Assembly: GCF_900637515.1 (NCBI RefSeq)
Contig: NZ_LR134375.1
Location: 1 to 64,000, forward strand
Reading direction: 5' to 3'
From: Veillonella dispar
GTDB lineage: Bacteria > Bacillota > Negativicutes > Veillonellales > Veillonellaceae
DNA length: 64,000 nt
Shown here in pieces: positions 46,087 to 53,349 of the stretch. Each line of letters opens with the position of its first letter. The first letter of the stretch is position 1. Both the position numbers and the translations under genes were made by a program. The notes under the pieces are model-generated. The model was not told where the DNA came from. It saw only the letters and a program-made list of their open reading frames with translations, and made no database searches.

Positions 46087-46318
46087 GTTTTTATGGTTAC
46101 TTTATTTCTAGTAAACGTGAGGTAAATCACATAATAGTACTGTTAATAATACTATACTAGTTCCATGACCTTATAGCTGTTTATATATAGGTAAGCCCTT
46201 ACATACTATACATAAATTTACATAATAGTATTCAGGTATATGCAATTACTCCTAGATACAAAGCAATTACAATCCTTTTGGATACTATGTTCTTTCTCGT
46301 AAGCTATAGGTCGTACTA

Positions 46319-46366
46319 AAACAAATGGCCCCCGTAGGATTCATTCCTGCGGGGGCTTGTTTGTTA
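46319..46366 (+). terminator. Strong GC-rich hairpin without an upstream gene
   Basis: TGGCCCCCGTAGGA pairs with TTCCTGCGGGGGCT, flanked by ACAAA/TTTGT. It lies 290 bases after the nearest plus-strand stop, which already has its own terminator. It may end an unrecognised small RNA from 46087-46318 or act as a transcription barrier. The rest of the 480-base gap holds no ORF. Confidence 0.6.
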
Positions 46367-46511
46367 ATTGTATTGGTTAATCTGCCCCTTTATGAATTAT
46401 TATTTATGTTATTTACATATTTTTTCGATAGCAGTATAATTTAATCGTAGTAATCATGAGGGTAATATGAAGGGGAAGTGTTTTGTAGTATAACAAGGGA
46501 GGCGTATGATT

Positions 46512-47891
46512 ATGAATCACGCAAAGAAACTACAATTATTAGCAGTACTCGGAGTTTTAACCATATCTTCTGCTAGCTTGGTACAAGCAGCAGATATTCC
46601 TGTTGTTTCCTCTGGTGGTGCCACTTATAACATTGGTCTACAAGGCTGGTCATCTTTCACCAACTCAGACAATGTACATCTCGGTGGTCAAACTGGGGCA
46701 GCTAACAGCGATCCATATTCCCATGCAGGGGATCCAAATGCAAAGGGTAATAATATTGCCATCGGTCGTCTTGCCTTAAATGGTTCTCAAGGTGGCGGCA
46801 ATGTAGCATTAGGTGCTAAGAGCTTTGTAGGTGGTAAAGGTGACTATAACTTCTTAGGTAACTTTGCAGCAGGTTATAACTCAACAATTTCCGATACAAT
46901 TGCTATAGGCTACTTTACAGGTTCCTACTCTCAAGGTAATAAAAACGTATGGCTCGGCGCTTCTCAAGCTGCCGCTAGTAAGGGGAATAACACTGTATTA
47001 ATCGGTTCTAACTCTACCGTAAATGGTAATTTTAACTATGGTATGGGTCATGGCGTTATCTTTAAAGGCGATAAGAACTCCGCTATTGGCGCATATAATA
47101 AAATTGAAGGTAACCAATCTGGCGCCTTTGGTGTAGGTACGTATAATGTGGATACTGTTAAGGGCGATAATTCCTACAGTGTTGGTAACAAGAACCAAGT
47201 GAGTGCTAATAATACATTCGTAGTTGGTAATAATGTGAAAACATCTCTAGACAATGCAGTTGTATTAGGTAATAATTCTACTGCTGAAAGTAGTGATGTA
47301 GTGAGCACTCCTAGTTATACCTATAATAATGGTGTTACTGAAAAATTCGCTGGTACTGCTCCTGTGTCTACTGTATCCGTTGGTGCAGCCGGTCAAGAAC
47401 GCACTATCACTCATGTAGCAGCAGGCCGTATTACAGCGGACTCTACAGATGCAGTTAACGGCTCCCAATTATATGGCACAAACCAACAAATTGATGTATT
47501 ACATCGCGATGTGCGTCACGTGGAAAAAGAATCCAACCGCGGTGATGCTCGCGCTGCAGCATTAGCTGCATTGCATCCACTACAATTTGATCCAGACCAT
47601 AAGGTTCAAGTTATGGGTGGCTATGGTCACTATAAAGGCGAAAATGCATTGGCTCTTGGCGTAGGTTACTATCCAAAAGAAAATCTACTCCTCACTGCAG
47701 GTACAACTGTAAGTGGTGATTTGATGGCCAATGTAGGCGTGTCCTATAAATTCGGTGAAAATAAGACACTTGCTAAGATTTCCCCTGCATCCTATAACGC
47801 ATTAGAACAACGCGTAGATACACTAGAAGCACAAAACAAAAAACTACAAGAAACAGTAGATATGCTTGTGCAAAAACTTAATGAAAAATAG
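46512..47891 (+). CDS. YadA-like trimeric autotransporter adhesin, short form
   Basis: A 459-residue type Vc adhesin: signal peptide (LLAVLGVLTISSASLVQA), a head of YadA-type beta-roll repeats (NIAIGRLAL, NVALGAKSF, DTIAIGYF, NTVLIGSNS), a short stalk with the DAVNGSQLY motif, and the YadA anchor from about residue 345 (AALAALHPLQFDPD, then GGYGHYKGENALALGVGYY). After the barrel a coiled coil of about 45 residues (YNALEQRVDTLEAQNKKLQE) would reach into the periplasm. ATG 46512 has better spacing to GGGAGG than ATG 46506. It ends in a terminator. Confidence 0.9.
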   Translation: MNHAKKLQLLAVLGVLTISSASLVQAADIPVVSSGGATYNIGLQGWSSFTNSDNVHLGGQTGAANSDPYSHAGDPNAKGNNIAIGRLALNGSQGGGNVALGAKSFVGGKGDYNFLGNFAAGYNSTISDTIAIGYFTGSYSQGNKNVWLGASQAAASKGNNTVLIGSNSTVNGNFNYGMGHGVIFKGDKNSAIGAYNKIEGNQSGAFGVGTYNVDTVKGDNSYSVGNKNQVSANNTFVVGNNVKTSLDNAVVLGNNSTAESSDVVSTPSYTYNNGVTEKFAGTAPVSTVSVGAAGQERTITHVAAGRITADSTDAVNGSQLYGTNQQIDVLHRDVRHVEKESNRGDARAAALAALHPLQFDPDHKVQVMGGYGHYKGENALALGVGYYPKENLLLTAGTTVSGDLMANVGVSYKFGENKTLAKISPASYNALEQRVDTLEAQNKKLQETVDMLVQKLNEK

Positions 47892-47906
47892 GGTTTCAAG
47901 AATATG

Positions 47907-47940
47907 AAAGAGGTAATAACATTGTTATTACCTCTTTTTT
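47907..47940 (+). terminator. Intrinsic terminator after the YadA-like gene
   Basis: AAAGAGGTAATAAC (47907-47920) pairs perfectly with GTTATTACCTCTTT (47924-47937), followed by T. Confidence 0.92.
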
Positions 47941-48025
47941 ATTATTGTCTTTAGACTGGTTCGCGACGTAGTCGCGAATCATAAAACCACCCGCTATGCG
48001 GGTGCGGCAACGAAAGTTATACAAA

Positions 48026-48092
48026 AAAATCACCTTGCTTAAGTATAATGTAGGTGTTCAAGCCGCATTATATACAAAAGAAAGGTGATTTT
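48026..48092 (+). promoter_or_regulatory. tnpA leader hairpin that can hide the ribosome binding site
   Basis: AAAATCACCTT (48026-48036) is perfectly complementary to AAGGTGATTTT (48082-48092), which contains the tnpA ribosome binding site. A -10-like TATAAT (48044-48049) lies between the arms. Transcripts entering from outside would fold and block translation, while a transcript started at the internal promoter would lack the first arm. This is the logic known for IS200-type and other insertion sequences. Confidence 0.65.
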
Positions 48093-48094
48093 AT

Positions 48095-48556
48095 ATGGCA
48101 ACAAAGACACAGAGCCTTGCGCACACAAAATGGTTATGCAAATACCACATAGTATTTACACCTAAGTATAGACGTAAAGTTATATATAATCAATATAGAA
48201 ATAGTTTACGTGAAATACTGAGACGTTTATGTGAATATAAGGGCGTCAAGATTATAGAGGGGGAGCTTATGGCAGATCATGTGCATATGCTAGTGTTAAT
48301 TCCACCTAAAATATCAGTTTCATCTTTTATGGGATATCTAAAGGGTAAAAGTGCGCTAATGATGTTCGATAAACACGCAAACTTAAAGTATAAATTTGGA
48401 AATAGACACTTTTGGTCCGAGGGATATTATGTAAGTACGGTAGGATTAAATGAAGCTACCGTAAAAAAATATATACGTGAGCAAGAATTACATGACCAAA
48501 TGAAAGATAAACTTAGTGTAAAAGAATATGAGGACCCTTTTAAGGGTAGCAAGTAA
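48095..48556 (+). CDS. tnpA: IS200/IS605 family transposase TnpA (Y1 HUH)
   Basis: A 153-residue Y1 HUH single-strand transposase. The HUH motif is H62-V-H64 in ADHVHMLV, and the catalytic tyrosine is in SEGYYVSTVG (residue 111 or 112), followed by helix VKKYIREQELHDQ. WLCKYHIVFTPKYRRKV at the N-terminus is typical of IS200. It cuts and rejoins single-stranded DNA at hairpin ends. The length is full, with no frameshift, so it should be active. AAAGGTG precedes the ATG. Confidence 0.96.
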   Translation: MATKTQSLAHTKWLCKYHIVFTPKYRRKVIYNQYRNSLREILRRLCEYKGVKIIEGELMADHVHMLVLIPPKISVSSFMGYLKGKSALMMFDKHANLKYKFGNRHFWSEGYYVSTVGLNEATVKKYIREQELHDQMKDKLSVKEYEDPFKGSK

Positions 48557-48574
48557 TACATATCCCCTTTAAGG

Positions 48575-48693
48575 GGACCGTTACGAGTCAATGGCTATGC
48601 GGCTTGAACGTAGTGAAAGCCAGCGCCTTTAGACGCTGGCCTAGTACTACGGGCTTATAGCCCGTGAGCAAACCACCCGTTTTACGGGTGGTT
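48575..48693 (+). ncRNA. Multi-hairpin right end of the IS200 element
   Basis: After tnpA several stem-loops follow in close order: CCCCTTTAAGGGG, GCCAGCG/CGCTGGC, ACGGGC/GCCCGT and AACCACCCGT/ACGGGTGGTT. The last is the transposase-recognition hairpin. The others are more structure than TnpA needs and recall the 3' scaffold (omega RNA) next to tnpB genes, but tnpB is absent. It could equally be a tnpA terminator and antisense-control region. Confidence 0.35.
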
Positions 48694-48818
48694 CTGATAT
48701 ACATATAATAGTAAATTAATACGTTTCTAGTGACTACGTATCTTGACATACATATACATTATTCGATACACTAGTATATATTTCATTTGTTGTTCATGAA
48801 TTTTAAATGTAGAGAGTA

Positions 48819-49880
48819 ATGAAACGTATTGTGTGTATCGCCTTGAGCGCCCTATTGTGTTGTGTGGGTACAGCTGAGGCAGAAAAACAACAATTGTATA
48901 AGGGGGCAGACCAGTCTGTCCAAAGGGAACATACCCTTGCAGTGGCAACGAGTCCTCGTGAGGAGCATATCAAAGCAGTCTCTGAGGATTTCCATATTAC
49001 TCCAGCGGCCACGCCAGACCATGTGATCGGTGAAGGTGGCCCTCTCGTGATGGATCGCCAAGAGACTAAGACCGTGCAGTACAGCAATGTGGATGCAGTG
49101 AATCGTGCCATTAATGCCGTAGCTATGTCTAATGTGTCCAATGCTATGTACGGTGCCAAAGGTAAACCATGGATGCGTCGCACTACACTGAGCTTTCAGT
49201 TCCAAGAAGGGTGGAAGCCACTCTATTCGGTGGAGACTGTTCAACCATTAGGTCATTACGATAATTCGTCTCGCGATGTGTGGTTTACGCAGCAGCGCAT
49301 TTCTCGTGCGTCGGACACCGGTACTACCCTCAACATAGGCGTTGGGTATCGTCGTATTTCCAAGGATGATCGTCGCCTTTATGGGGCACATCTATTCTAT
49401 GACCACCGGTTCTTGAATCGTCATAATCGACTCAGTGCAGGCCTTGAATATATGTCTGGTGAAAGCGAGTTCCGCTTCAACTGGTACGGTTCTGCTTCTG
49501 ATGAACGCGTCCTAGATGTAAATTTACATACCTTGGAACGGGTGGCCAATGGTTATACTGTTGAATATGGTAAGACTTTCAAAAATGCTCGTTGGGCTAG
49601 AGTCTATGTAGAAGGATACCATTGGAATCAAGAACGTCAGGCCGATAAGAATGGTTTGCGCGTTGGCTCTGAGTTACAGCTCACACCACGTGTGTCTGTC
49701 GATATGGGGTATAACAAACCGGAACACAGCTCTGGCGGTGTATATGGTAAGATTACCTTCCGCTTAGCAGGCGCTCCAATGGCTTGGTATGGTGGCAAGC
49801 ACCGTTTAGAAGAATCTGCAACGGTTCGTGATAAAATGCTCAATCTTGTAAGACGGACTAATACGATTTTTGTTGAGTAA
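48819..49880 (+). CDS. Inverse-autotransporter-type beta-barrel protein without passenger
   Basis: A 353-residue outer-membrane protein with a signal peptide (IVCIALSALLCCVGTAEA), about 100 residues of linker, and a C-terminal domain resembling the inverse autotransporter (intimin/invasin) barrel: PLYSVETVQPLGHYDNSSRD, TTLNIGVGYRRISKDDRRLYG, HLFYDHRFLNRHNRLSAGLEY and ESEFRFNWYG. In intimins the barrel is followed by Ig-like passenger domains; here the protein ends about 50 residues after the last strands. It may be a stand-alone porin-like barrel or a truncated intimin. It lies just after the IS element. Confidence 0.72.
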   Translation: MKRIVCIALSALLCCVGTAEAEKQQLYKGADQSVQREHTLAVATSPREEHIKAVSEDFHITPAATPDHVIGEGGPLVMDRQETKTVQYSNVDAVNRAINAVAMSNVSNAMYGAKGKPWMRRTTLSFQFQEGWKPLYSVETVQPLGHYDNSSRDVWFTQQRISRASDTGTTLNIGVGYRRISKDDRRLYGAHLFYDHRFLNRHNRLSAGLEYMSGESEFRFNWYGSASDERVLDVNLHTLERVANGYTVEYGKTFKNARWARVYVEGYHWNQERQADKNGLRVGSELQLTPRVSVDMGYNKPEHSSGGVYGKITFRLAGAPMAWYGGKHRLEESATVRDKMLNLVRRTNTIFVE

Positions 49881-50040
49881 TAATTTTGATAACTGAATAC
49901 ACAAATTGAATAGTAATGCTATCTTTTTCATTCATATAATTTTAATGAAAATTAAATGAAAAATCATCTACTATTGTTGCTATATAAGTGATATACTCTA
50001 AGTAAGGGAATTTAGTGTTAATATCAATTGTTCTTTATAG

Positions 50041-50067
50041 ATAATGGCTTTTATAAAAAGCCATTAT
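50041..50067 (+). terminator. Palindromic stem-loop after the inverse-autotransporter-type gene
   Basis: ATAATGGCTTTT (50041-50052) and AAAAGCCATTAT (50056-50067) form a perfect stem with a 3-base loop. The T-run is weak. It probably ends the gene at 49880, although it is 160 bases away. Confidence 0.6.
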
Positions 50068-50099
50068 CTTATTATATAGCTATTTTCTTATTATTGATG

Positions 50100-50277
50100 C
50101 CGTGTGATCGCCCGTTCATCTTAGTTACTCTCCAACTATTTGATAATCTTTGTGTTGTGTTTACTTCAAAATCTCTCTCTTAATAACAAACTTAAATCAT
50201 GCGGCAACGGTAAGAGGTTCGCCTTCCTCTTACCCAAAAAGGATAGTTAATCCTCATCGATTAACTATCCTTTTTTA
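50100..50277 (+). ncRNA. Candidate small RNA ending in a strong terminator
   Basis: Within the 541-base gap 49881-50421 there is no ORF. GGTAAGAGG/CCTCTTACC (50210-50235) forms a stem with an 8-base loop. Directly after it AAAAGGATAGTTAATC pairs with GATTAACTATCCTTTT (50237-50274), followed by a T-run. The double hairpin with no gene upstream suggests a small RNA; the 5' end is a guess and no promoter is certain. Confidence 0.4.
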
Positions 50278-50421
50278 TATTCTCTTAATAGATATATAAA
50301 TTACTGTTTACAAAATACGTATACGTGCTACAATGTTCATATAAGACTCATGAATAAAGCATGAATTTTAAAGTACGAGAGAATGATAGGTTTTGTAGTT
50401 TGTAAATGGAGGTTCTAAATT

Positions 50422-53193
50422 ATGAACAAACGGAGACGTTTATTAACCTTGTTAATTAACGGTGTGTTGTTATCCAGTTTATGTATGGTAGCTAATGCTG
50501 CAGATAATGTAGCTGGCGCAGGTAGTGGCGTAGCTATTGGCACAGGGTCTAGTGCTCAAAAAGATGGAGTAGTTGCTATCGGTAAAGGTGCACATACCAA
50601 TTATGCTGGCGGGTCTGGCTATGCTAATGTTAATGGCGATGTAGTTATCGGTGAAAATGCAACAACTCATAGTTATTACGATCAATCCGGCTCAGTAGCT
50701 GTCGGTAAGAATGCATATGTAGAAAATACGATTGGGAAACAAGACAAATTCTTTGCATTTAATCAAACTAATTTTAATAGTTTTGGCTTTGGGAGTCTTC
50801 CACAAAAACCAGATAAAGTTGTTACTGGCGTAGCAATAGGTGACAATACGTATGTTCGTTCTGGTGGTACTATGGTTGGGTCTCATAACTATCGTGGTAA
50901 AATTGGTGATATTACTGTCAACACTGATACTTATGCAGAAAAACGAAAAGCTGGACTAGGTGTATATTCAACAACATTAGGCTCAAATAGTTTTACCAAT
51001 GGTACTGTTGCAACTACTACAGGTGCTTTAAATGTTATTTCCAGCAATTATGATGGTAATAATATTGCTAATGCAACTAGAAATTTTGGGGCTACTATTA
51101 ATGGCTCTTTGAACTCCATTGAGTCGGCTACAGCTACTAATAACTATTCTGGATTAAGCAACACTGTTGTTGGTACTGCTAATAGAACCAATAATTCTAA
51201 TGGTTCTTTGATTTTCGGTGCAGGTAACGAAATTACTAATTCTGTTACTGAGATAGATGCGAGTGCAATAACACCAACTGCTTTTGGAGGACCTTCCTCG
51301 GTAACTAAATTATCAGAAACTGTGCGTAATTTAGTAAAAGATAATAAATCTGGTGGTTCTACCTTAGCTATTGGTGGTGGTAATAAAGCTGATTATACGC
51401 AATTAACATCAATGACAGGTGTTAATAATACTGTAACAGGTACTGCAGGTAATGTTGCAAAATTGAATAATGTAACTGGGTACAATAATACAATTACTAA
51501 TGCGTCTAATAATATTGTAATGGGTAATGATCATGTAATAACTGCTGATAATACAATTGCTATAGGCGGACTTTCTTCTAGTGAAACACGCTCTGTTGCC
51601 AATACAACAACTATTGGTTATGATGCAAAAGCTTCTGTTGAAGGTGGTGTCGCTCTTGGTTATAAATCTAATGCGACCGTAGATAAAGGTGCAGCTGGTT
51701 ATGATATCAGCACCAAAGCAGCATCTACTGATACAAGTTCCACATGGAAGGCGACTGCAGCAGCTGTATCCGTTGGCGATGTAGCTAATGATTTAACACG
51801 TCAAATTACATCTGTTGCAGCGGGTACAAACGATACTGATGCAGTAAACGTAGCACAACTTAAAAAGGTAGAAACTAAAATCTCTACTGTTGAAGCAGAT
51901 GCTAAAAAACATACTACTGTAGTAGCTGGTGCTAATACGACTGTAACACCTGGTACAAATGCTAATGGTGGTGCTGAATATAAAGTAGCTGTTAATAAAG
52001 ACTTAGTAGAAATGAGCTCTGCTAACTTCGGCAAAGCAACTGATAATGTGCGTTCTCGTATCGATAAAGACCGTGCTAGCTTCTTCAACGGTAGCGAAAA
52101 TATCGGCATTTCACCTACTGGTGTTCAAATTGAAAACACAGATACTTTAGAACAAGCAAAATTTGATAAATACGGTATGTATGCTAGTGAAGGGAATACA
52201 ACTGTTTACTACACTACAAACGGTATTAGTGCAGGCGATCAAAAAATCAATAATGTGAAAGCTGGCGTAGCAGATACTGATGCGGTTAACGTATCTCAAC
52301 TTAAACGTTTACAAGATCAAATCGCAGCATCTTCTAGTGTTACAACTGTAACAGCTGGTGACCACATTAAGGTAACACCAACTGTAAATGGTAATACTCA
52401 CGATTACAAAGTATCTCTTGCTGATGATATTGCTGATCAAATTACAAATAACACAACAAATATCAACAAAAATACAAATGATATCAAAAATATCAAAGGT
52501 GATTTATCTAAGATTGATAAACGTGTTGATAAATCTGTAGCAGGTGCAGCAGCTTTGGCAGCATTGCATCCACTTGATTTCGATCCAGATGCTAAATGGG
52601 ACTTTGCTGCAGGCTATGGCCATTACCGCAGCGGTAATGCTGCCGCATTAGGTGCTTTCTATCGTCCTAATGAAGACGTACAACTTAGTGTAGGTTCTAC
52701 TGTTGGCAGTGATGAAACAGTATTCAATGCTGGTTTATCTGTAAAAGTAGGCGCTCATAGCGGTGTATCTCGCTCTCGTGTAGCAATTGGTAAAGAAGTA
52801 TTAGCTCTTAAGAAAACAGTAGCTGAACAAAATGCTCAAATTCAAAAATTGACTACATTGTTGAATGGTGTTGCTGGTACTAAGATGAAAGCCGATCACA
52901 CAACATTGTTCCCAGATATCCCTACAAATCATTGGGCATATGAAGCTGTAAGCGATTTATCTCGCCGTGGTCTTGTAGAAGGCTATCCAGATGGCACATT
53001 CGGTGGTGACCGTATGTTAACACGTTATGAATTTGCTCAAATCGTATACCGTGCTATTCAAGACGGCGTAACAGTTAATGATCGCCTTGTAACAGAATTC
53101 AGCCCTGAAATGGCTTTGTTCCGTGTTGACACTGTAGCTAAAAATGCTAAAGGTGAACCAACAATCGAACGCGTTCGTGTTAATAAAAAATAA
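50422..53193 (+). CDS. Trimeric autotransporter adhesin with a C-terminal SLH domain
   Basis: A 923-residue type Vc adhesin: signal peptide (LLINGVLLSSLCMVANA), beta-roll head repeats (GVAIGTGSSAQKDGVVAIGK), stalk segments with DAVNVAQLK and DAVNVSQLK, and a YadA anchor around residues 705-785 (AALAALHPLDFDPD, GYGHYRSGNAAALGAFYRP). Unusually, a coiled coil (LALKKTVAEQNAQIQKLTTL) and one SLH domain (about 828-880, LFPDIPTNHWAYEAVSDLS and GRGLVEGYPDGTFGG-like) come after the barrel, followed by about 40 residues. SLH domains bind secondary wall polymers or modified peptidoglycan, so this end should reach from the barrel to the cell wall. The ATG follows GGAGG. Confidence 0.92.
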   Translation: MNKRRRLLTLLINGVLLSSLCMVANAADNVAGAGSGVAIGTGSSAQKDGVVAIGKGAHTNYAGGSGYANVNGDVVIGENATTHSYYDQSGSVAVGKNAYVENTIGKQDKFFAFNQTNFNSFGFGSLPQKPDKVVTGVAIGDNTYVRSGGTMVGSHNYRGKIGDITVNTDTYAEKRKAGLGVYSTTLGSNSFTNGTVATTTGALNVISSNYDGNNIANATRNFGATINGSLNSIESATATNNYSGLSNTVVGTANRTNNSNGSLIFGAGNEITNSVTEIDASAITPTAFGGPSSVTKLSETVRNLVKDNKSGGSTLAIGGGNKADYTQLTSMTGVNNTVTGTAGNVAKLNNVTGYNNTITNASNNIVMGNDHVITADNTIAIGGLSSSETRSVANTTTIGYDAKASVEGGVALGYKSNATVDKGAAGYDISTKAASTDTSSTWKATAAAVSVGDVANDLTRQITSVAAGTNDTDAVNVAQLKKVETKISTVEADAKKHTTVVAGANTTVTPGTNANGGAEYKVAVNKDLVEMSSANFGKATDNVRSRIDKDRASFFNGSENIGISPTGVQIENTDTLEQAKFDKYGMYASEGNTTVYYTTNGISAGDQKINNVKAGVADTDAVNVSQLKRLQDQIAASSSVTTVTAGDHIKVTPTVNGNTHDYKVSLADDIADQITNNTTNINKNTNDIKNIKGDLSKIDKRVDKSVAGAAALAALHPLDFDPDAKWDFAAGYGHYRSGNAAALGAFYRPNEDVQLSVGSTVGSDETVFNAGLSVKVGAHSGVSRSRVAIGKEVLALKKTVAEQNAQIQKLTTLLNGVAGTKMKADHTTLFPDIPTNHWAYEAVSDLSRRGLVEGYPDGTFGGDRMLTRYEFAQIVYRAIQDGVTVNDRLVTEFSPEMALFRVDTVAKNAKGEPTIERVRVNKK

Positions 53194-53235
53194 GGATACT
53201 ATTAGTTTATAGTGTTCACACAACTTAATAAGTAG

Positions 53236-53278
53236 CTACTATGCCATACCTCAACTCCACCCCGAGGTCGCATAGTAG
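53236..53278 (+). other. Stem-loop after the SLH adhesin gene
   Basis: CTACTATGC (53236-53244) pairs perfectly with GCATAGTAG (53270-53278), with an inner CCTC/GAGG pair. It is close to the following terminator and may stabilise the 3' end of the transcript. Confidence 0.55.
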
Positions 53279-53285
53279 TGAATAT

Positions 53286-53322
53286 AAAAAGGAGTAACTG
53301 ATTATATCAGTTACTCCTTTTT
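53286..53322. terminator. Bidirectional terminator between convergent genes
   Basis: AAAAAGGAGTAACTGAT (53286-53302) and ATCAGTTACTCCTTTTT (53306-53322) form a perfect 17-bp stem with loop TAT. T-runs are present on both strands. It serves the SLH adhesin (+) and the methyltransferase (-). Confidence 0.93.
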
Positions 53323-53349
53323 ATTGTTATATTAGGCTTACTATTCTTT

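Larger units (their letters stand above)
47951..48697 (+). mobile_element. IS200-type insertion sequence (tnpA only)
   Basis: A single Y1 transposase gene lies between structured ends. The left end has hairpins TTCGCGAC/GTCGCGAA (47960-47978) and CACCCGC/GCGGGTG (47988-48004). The right end has AACCACCCGT/ACGGGTGGTT (48671-48693), whose stem repeats the left CACCCG core. There are no terminal inverted repeats of the usual IS type and no target duplication was seen, as expected for this family. Borders are approximate because the cleavage tetranucleotides could not be fixed. No tnpB is present. Confidence 0.75.
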
